The translations under genes and the position numbers were made by a program. A DNA stretch of 64,000 nucleotides. Origin: Paenibacillus sp. J2TS4. GTDB lineage: Bacteria; Bacillota; Bacilli; Paenibacillales; NBRC-103111. The stretch is from contig NZ_BOSH01000020.1 of NCBI RefSeq assembly GCF_018403245.1, forward strand, positions 1-64,000, read 5' to 3'. The notes beneath the pieces were generated by a model. The model ran no database searches, had not been told where the DNA came from, and saw only the letters and a program-made list of their open reading frames with translations. How positions within the stretch are numbered: position 1 is the first letter of the stretch; every line of letters starts with the position of its first letter. Of the stretch, positions 60,033-64,000 are shown in pieces.

Positions 60033-60725
60033 ATGAATTTATTGGATAAGGAGAAGCTGATCCGTCAGGCAAGCGAAGAATTGGAGGGAGAATCGGCGGA
60101 ATCCGTCTTGCAATGGGCTGTCGAACGATTCCCTAACATTACTCTGGCCTGCAGCTTTGGGGCGGAAGATGTCGTGCTTGTAGATTTGCTTAACCAAGTC
60201 AGTCCCCGGACGGATATTTTTTATTTGGATACGGACTTGCATTTTAAGGAAACTTACGAAACTCGGGACCGGTTGGAAGAGCGGTACGGCAAACCTTTTC
60301 TGCGGGTCGAGCCCAGGCTTAGTCTTCAGCAGCAGGCCGATGCCTACGGAGATCGCCTTTGGGCTTCTAATCCTAATCAATGCTGCGCTATACGCAAGGT
60401 AGACCCATTAGCCGAGGTGCTATCTAAATATGACGCCTGGATTACCGGTATCCGGAGGGAGCAGGCTCCAACTCGAGCTAACGCGAAAAAAATTGAATAC
60501 GACGTTAAATTCGGACTTGTTAAATTTAATCCATTGGCGGATTGGACATCCGATGACATATGGAGCTATATCCGCACCAACAATATCATTTACAATCCAC
60601 TTCATGACGCGGGTTATCCAAGCATCGGCTGTGAGAAGTGTACCCGTCCTGTTAGAGAAGGAGAGGACCCGAGGGCGGGAAGATGGTCAGGCTTTGAAAA
60701 AACAGAATGCGGATTGCATAAATAA
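60033..60725 (+). CDS. cysH: Adenylylsulfate (APS) reductase, assimilatory
   Basis: The 230-aa protein is of the PAPS/APS reductase family, with SFGAEDVVL near 41, the TGIRREQ motif, and Cys pairs NQCCAIRK and GCEKCT plus the C-terminal ECGLH. The CC...CxxC set binds a 4Fe-4S cluster and marks the APS-using branch; the final Cys is catalytic. It makes sulfite from APS. sat, 16 bp downstream, makes APS, and no APS kinase lies between, which fits. Confidence 0.93.
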   Translation: MNLLDKEKLIRQASEELEGESAESVLQWAVERFPNITLACSFGAEDVVLVDLLNQVSPRTDIFYLDTDLHFKETYETRDRLEERYGKPFLRVEPRLSLQQQADAYGDRLWASNPNQCCAIRKVDPLAEVLSKYDAWITGIRREQAPTRANAKKIEYDVKFGLVKFNPLADWTSDDIWSYIRTNNIIYNPLHDAGYPSIGCEKCTRPVREGEDPRAGRWSGFEKTECGLHK

Positions 60726-60741
60726 CGGAGGAGGAGAGAGG

Positions 60742-61914
60742 ATGAATCAGGCCAGTCAAGGGCAGAAGGAATCGTTGATTAACCGGGTAGTTGAGGGGAA
60801 GACGAGAGAGAAGCTGCTGGACATGGCGGATACGTTAATAACGGTTCCGGTCAACTCGCGTACGCTGTCAGACATCGATTTGATAGCGGTAGGGGCCTAT
60901 TCTCCGCTGGATGGATTTATGACGCAAGCGGATTATCGATCGGTGCTTGAGCAGATGAGGCTGAAGGATGGAAGCGTCTGGAGCCTTCCGATAACTCTTG
61001 GAGTGGCGGAGCCTTACCTGTCACAAATAACTGTGGGACAAAGGATTGCCCTAGCCGGGGAAGACGATGGAGTTGTCTATGCCTTGATGGACGTGGAAGA
61101 CATCTACTCGGTTGACCAGGCGGAGGAAGCAAGAAGAGTATTTCTAACCGAAAGCCCGGAGCATCCCGGTGTCGCCAAGCTGTACGATCAGCCCTCTACC
61201 TATATTGGCGGATCGATTTGGGTTGTTAATCGGAAGCCTGTTCTGGAGTTCGAGGAATTTCACTTTGATCCGGCGGAGACACGCCAAATATTCGCCAATA
61301 AAGGCTGGAAAACCGTGGTCGGCTTTCAAACGAGAAATCCGGTCCACCGGGCACATGAATATATCCAGAAGAGTGCTTTGGAAACCGTAGACGGATTATT
61401 TTTAAATCCGCTTGTCGGAGAAACCAAAGCCGATGATATTCAAGCCAAAGTGCGGATGAGAAGCTACCAGGTGCTCTTGGATAACTATTATCCCCAGGAT
61501 CGTGTCGTCCTCGGGGTATTCACGGCAGCCATGCGCTATGCCGGTCCGCGTGAAGCTATTTTTCATGCAATGGTTCGTAAAAACTACGGGTGCACCCACT
61601 TCATTGTAGGAAGAGATCACGCCGGTGTCGGAAATTATTACGGTACTTACGATGCTCAACGAATCTTTAATTCCTTTTCCACGGAAGAGCTTGGCATCAT
61701 CCCATTGTTTTTTGAACATAGCTACTATTGCGCCAAGTGTGAAAATATGGCCTCCAGCAAAACCTGTCCCCACGATTCGGCGGACCATCTCCATCTATCC
61801 GGCACCAAAGTCAGACAGATGCTAAGACAGGGGCAATGTCCCCCTAAATATTTCACTCGTCCGGAGGTAGCAGAGATGCTTATCCAAGGAATGCAAGCTG
61901 ATCCGATTTTATAA
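60742..61914 (+). CDS. sat: Sulfate adenylyltransferase
   Basis: Sat makes APS from sulfate and ATP. The 390-aa protein has the active-site QTRNPVHRAHEY and GRDHAGVG motifs, and a zinc-type cluster CAKC...CPH near 333-345. An open frame reaches back into cysH, but ATG 60742 follows GGAGGAGGAG and gives the family N-terminus. Sulfate permease and sulfite reductase are not in the window. Confidence 0.94.
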   Translation: MNQASQGQKESLINRVVEGKTREKLLDMADTLITVPVNSRTLSDIDLIAVGAYSPLDGFMTQADYRSVLEQMRLKDGSVWSLPITLGVAEPYLSQITVGQRIALAGEDDGVVYALMDVEDIYSVDQAEEARRVFLTESPEHPGVAKLYDQPSTYIGGSIWVVNRKPVLEFEEFHFDPAETRQIFANKGWKTVVGFQTRNPVHRAHEYIQKSALETVDGLFLNPLVGETKADDIQAKVRMRSYQVLLDNYYPQDRVVLGVFTAAMRYAGPREAIFHAMVRKNYGCTHFIVGRDHAGVGNYYGTYDAQRIFNSFSTEELGIIPLFFEHSYYCAKCENMASSKTCPHDSADHLHLSGTKVRQMLRQGQCPPKYFTRPEVAEMLIQGMQADPIL

Positions 61915-61939
61915 TAAGGATCACGATAAATTAAGCTTG

Positions 61940-61968
61940 TCATATTCGTCCACCCCCGTCCATATGAT
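61940..61968 (+). promoter_or_regulatory. Sigma-E-type sporulation promoter of cwlD
   Basis: TCATATT (61940-61946) and CATATGAT (61961-61968) are 14 bp apart, matching the sigma-E pattern kmATATT-N14-CATAyAnT with one mismatch. It lies 35 bp before cwlD. B. subtilis cwlD is also sporulation-controlled. Confidence 0.72.
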
Positions 61969-62002
61969 GATATAAGATAGCGGATATAGGGGTGGATTTC
62001 TA

Positions 62003-62770
62003 ATGCGAAAGTGGAGGAAAAGAGTCATCTTCTGGATTACCTTGAACGGCGGGCTCAAAATTGTGCTATCGGCATGGGTGGTTCTTTTGATGGCATTCCT
62101 GTTCACCTCAGAGTGGCCTTCTACCAAAACGTGGTCGTACTGGACGATGCCGCTTTCCGGAAAGGTTATTGCCCTGGATCCCGGCCACGGAGGTCCGGAT
62201 GGAGGGGCTTCCAGCAAGAATGGATTGGTGGAAAAGGATGTTAATCTCGCGATCTCTCTCTATTTGCGGGATTATCTCCAGCAAGCCGGGGCAGTTGTCA
62301 TTATGACTCGAGAAACAGATCGGGATTTGGCAAGAACGGGAACAAAGGGGTTAAGCAAACGCAAAACCGAGGATTTATTAAAACGAGCGGAAATTGTAAC
62401 CAAACATAAAGCGGATCTGTTGATCAGTATTCACCTGAACAGCATCCCTTCAGCCAAATGGAGGGGGGCACAGACGTTTTATTATCCTAAAGGCCATGCA
62501 GACGGCGAGCTGTTAGCTACGCATATTCAGAATGAGATTAAAGGAAATTTGGGGAATACGGACCGAGTAGCTCAGACGGTGGATACCGTCTATCTGTTAA
62601 AAACTTTAACCATTCCAAGCGCCCTGGTGGAGGTTGGCTTTCTCTCCAATCCCGAGGAAGCCCGATTGATGGGAGATGAAACGTATCAGAGAAAGATGGC
62701 AGCTTCTATTTACCAAGGAATCCTTAGATACTATTCGGGGGAAAAGTTGGTGACTCTTGATTATTATTGA
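62003..62770 (+). CDS. cwlD: N-acetylmuramoyl-L-alanine amidase CwlD
   Basis: CwlD acts with PdaA to form muramic-delta-lactam in spore cortex, needed for germination. The 255-aa protein has an N-terminal membrane anchor (about 18-38) and an Amidase_3 domain with zinc ligands in ALDPGHGGPDGG (His), GLVEKDVN (Glu), SIHLNS (His) and the catalytic Glu in ALVEVGFLSN. It precedes salA and gerD, the B. subtilis order. Ribosome binding site weak (AGGGGTGG). Confidence 0.93.
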   Translation: MRKWRKRVIFWITLNGGLKIVLSAWVVLLMAFLFTSEWPSTKTWSYWTMPLSGKVIALDPGHGGPDGGASSKNGLVEKDVNLAISLYLRDYLQQAGAVVIMTRETDRDLARTGTKGLSKRKTEDLLKRAEIVTKHKADLLISIHLNSIPSAKWRGAQTFYYPKGHADGELLATHIQNEIKGNLGNTDRVAQTVDTVYLLKTLTIPSALVEVGFLSNPEEARLMGDETYQRKMAASIYQGILRYYSGEKLVTLDYY

Positions 62771-62776
62771 TATAAT
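62747..62776 (+). promoter_or_regulatory. Probable salA promoter
   Basis: TTGGTG (62747-62752) and a perfect TATAAT (62771-62776) are 18 bp apart with TGA before the -10. It overlaps the end of cwlD. Confidence 0.7.
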
Positions 62777-62812
62777 AACTCTAAATACGTTAATGACGGA
62801 TATAGAGGTGGA

Positions 62813-63916
62813 ATGATGGTATCTAGGGAGCAAGTAATCGAGGCTTTGAAGCATGTATACGATCCGGAATACAAGCGTCCGGTTACGGAATTGAACTTTA
62901 TTAAAGATGTTATGGTCAAAGAGGGACATGTAGCACTAACCTTCGTCCTTACTTCCGATGACGAGACGCTTAAAGGACAATATCGTCAGGATGTTCAGGA
63001 AGCTCTGGACAATCTCGGGATTAAGGATGTACATATCCGCTTTCGACTAATTAACGATTTCGAACGAGAGGAAATTCAAGCCGGGGCTGGCCAAGGTCAG
63101 AAGACGGCTCCCAAGAAGGGAATCCCGACCCATGCTCCCAAGCCGGAGCAGGCTCCGCTATTAAGCTCAGATTCGAAGTTACAATTTATTGCGGTAGCTA
63201 GTGGAAAAGGCGGCGTGGGCAAATCGACGGTAACCGTTAATCTGGCGGTTGCCTTGGCACGACAAGGAAAGAAAGTCGGAATCATTGACGCCGATATTTA
63301 TGGGTTCAGTGTGCCGGATATGATGGGGATTGAGGAGAGGCCGGAATTGATCAATAAACGAATCATTCCGGTAGAACGATTTGGCGTTAAAGTCATCTCG
63401 ATGGGCTTTTTTGTTGAGGATAACGCTCCGATCATTTGGAGAGGTCCGATGCTTGGCAAAATGCTCAGAAACTTCTTCTCCGAAGTGGATTGGGGAGAGC
63501 TTGATTACATGATTCTTGATTTGCCGCCAGGCACCGGAGATGTAGCGCTCGACGTTCATCAGATGATTCCTCAAAGCAAAGAGCTCATCGTGACAACACC
63601 TCATGCCACTGCAGCTTTTGTAGCAGCAAGAGCGGGGGCCATGGCGCTTCATACCGATCACGAAATTATTGGGGTCGTTGAGAACATGGCTTATTACGTC
63701 AACAAGGATGGGGAGAAGGACTACATATTCGGAAGAGGAGGGGGAGCCAAGCTGGCGGAGGAGCTGCATACAGACTTGATTGCGCAGATTCCGCTTGGAG
63801 CCCCGGACAACCATATTTCCGAGCCTGATTTCTCACCCTCCGTATATAAACCCGATACCGAAACCGGCAAGCTTTATTTGCAAATGGCCGACTCCATTAT
63901 CAGCAAGCTTGGATAA
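62813..63916 (+). CDS. salA: Mrp/NBP35-type ATPase SalA
   Basis: The 367-aa protein has an N-terminal MIP18/DUF59 domain (1-75), a Pro/Lys linker, and a P-loop ATPase with GKGGVGKST (about 130-138) and DIDADIYG-like switch residues (IIDADIYG). The Mrp iron-sulfur carrier motif CxxC near ENMxYF is absent: here it reads ENMAYYVNKDGEKDYIFG. That matches SalA of B. subtilis, a transcription regulator, more than a cluster scaffold. It starts ATGATG after AGAGGTGG. Confidence 0.92.
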   Translation: MMVSREQVIEALKHVYDPEYKRPVTELNFIKDVMVKEGHVALTFVLTSDDETLKGQYRQDVQEALDNLGIKDVHIRFRLINDFEREEIQAGAGQGQKTAPKKGIPTHAPKPEQAPLLSSDSKLQFIAVASGKGGVGKSTVTVNLAVALARQGKKVGIIDADIYGFSVPDMMGIEERPELINKRIIPVERFGVKVISMGFFVEDNAPIIWRGPMLGKMLRNFFSEVDWGELDYMILDLPPGTGDVALDVHQMIPQSKELIVTTPHATAAFVAARAGAMALHTDHEIIGVVENMAYYVNKDGEKDYIFGRGGGAKLAEELHTDLIAQIPLGAPDNHISEPDFSPSVYKPDTETGKLYLQMADSIISKLG

Positions 63917-63925
63917 TTAACTTTA

Positions 63926-63959
63926 AGACCAGGGGGATGCATAGCATTAGCCCTGGTCT
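63926..63959. terminator. Inverted repeat after salA
   Basis: AGACCAGGG pairs with CCCTGGTCT around a 16-nt loop. CTCC rather than a T-run follows. It overlaps the end of the convergent minus-strand frame below. Confidence 0.5.
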
Positions 63960-64000
63960 CCTCCTTCGCTCGACTTCCCGCCCTCTTTGCCTTCCTGTTT
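63947..64000 (-). CDS. gerD: Probable GerD C-terminus, cut by window edge
   Basis: Read on the minus strand from 64000, 17 sense codons give KQEGKEGGKSSEGGDQG, then TAA at 63949-63947. The hydrophilic Gly/Lys/Glu-rich tail and the position convergent with salA match GerD, the spore germination lipoprotein, in the cwlD-salA-gerD order of B. subtilis. Only the tail is visible, so the call rests mainly on synteny. Confidence 0.5.
   Translation of the reverse strand, partial: KQEGKEGGKSSEGGDQG

Overview
This window is a core chromosomal segment of a Gram-positive, endospore-forming bacterium, most likely Paenibacillus or a close member of the Paenibacillaceae. The evidence is moderate GC, gene order close to Bacillus subtilis from ctsR to gerD, Bacillus-like proteins, strong AGGAGG ribosome binding sites, many GTG/TTG starts, a Paenibacillus-like 5S rRNA, and spore genes (cwlD with a sigma-E-like promoter, the end of a probable gerD). 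Nearly all genes are on the + strand.  Layout: (1) 1-255, the end of an rRNA operon (5S, terminator). (2) 256-1945, about 1.7 kb without credible genes but rich in degenerate repeats, including about four copies of an 81-bp tandem unit. (3) 1946-6899, the protein quality-control operon ctsR-mcsA-mcsB-clpC behind a promoter with a CtsR box. (4) 7183-10516, radA-disA-pssA (DNA repair, c-di-AMP, phospholipid) with a convergent MazG-like gene at 10550-10945. (5) 11116-20016, yacL-ispD-ispF-gltX, a cysteine T-box, cysE-cysS-mrnC-rlmB-rae1, then sigH. (6) 20111-54576, the transcription/translation superregion: rpmG-secE-nusG, rplKA, rplJL, ybxB, rpoBC, rplGB-rpsL-rpsG-fusA-tuf, then the S10/spc/alpha clusters from rpsJ to rplQ with secY, adk, map, infA and rpoA, then truA and rplM-rpsI. 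(7) 54577-59914, an accessory insert relative to B. subtilis: two strong hairpins, a minus-strand padR-DUF2812 pair with tandem operators, and a pspA-ydjG-ydjH-ydjI-like envelope stress operon. (8) 60033-61914, cysH-sat for sulfate assimilation. (9) 61940-64000, cwlD, salA and the tail of a probable gerD.  How it works together: most of the window makes ribosomes, RNA polymerase and translation factors. Several non-coding control elements can be read directly: two L1-binding mimics before rplK and rplA, an L10 leader with attenuator, an L13 leader, an S10 leader hairpin, a tRNA-Cys T-box, and a long hairpin-rich rpoB leader. Sulfur and cysteine metabolism appears twice (cysE-cysS under the T-box; cysH-sat). 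I found no phage, CRISPR array, intact transposon or toxin-antitoxin system. The least explained items are the structured rpoB leader, a promoter whose -35 lies inside the rpoC terminator, the divergent MazG-like gene, the padR-DUF2812 cassette and the post-rRNA repeat field.
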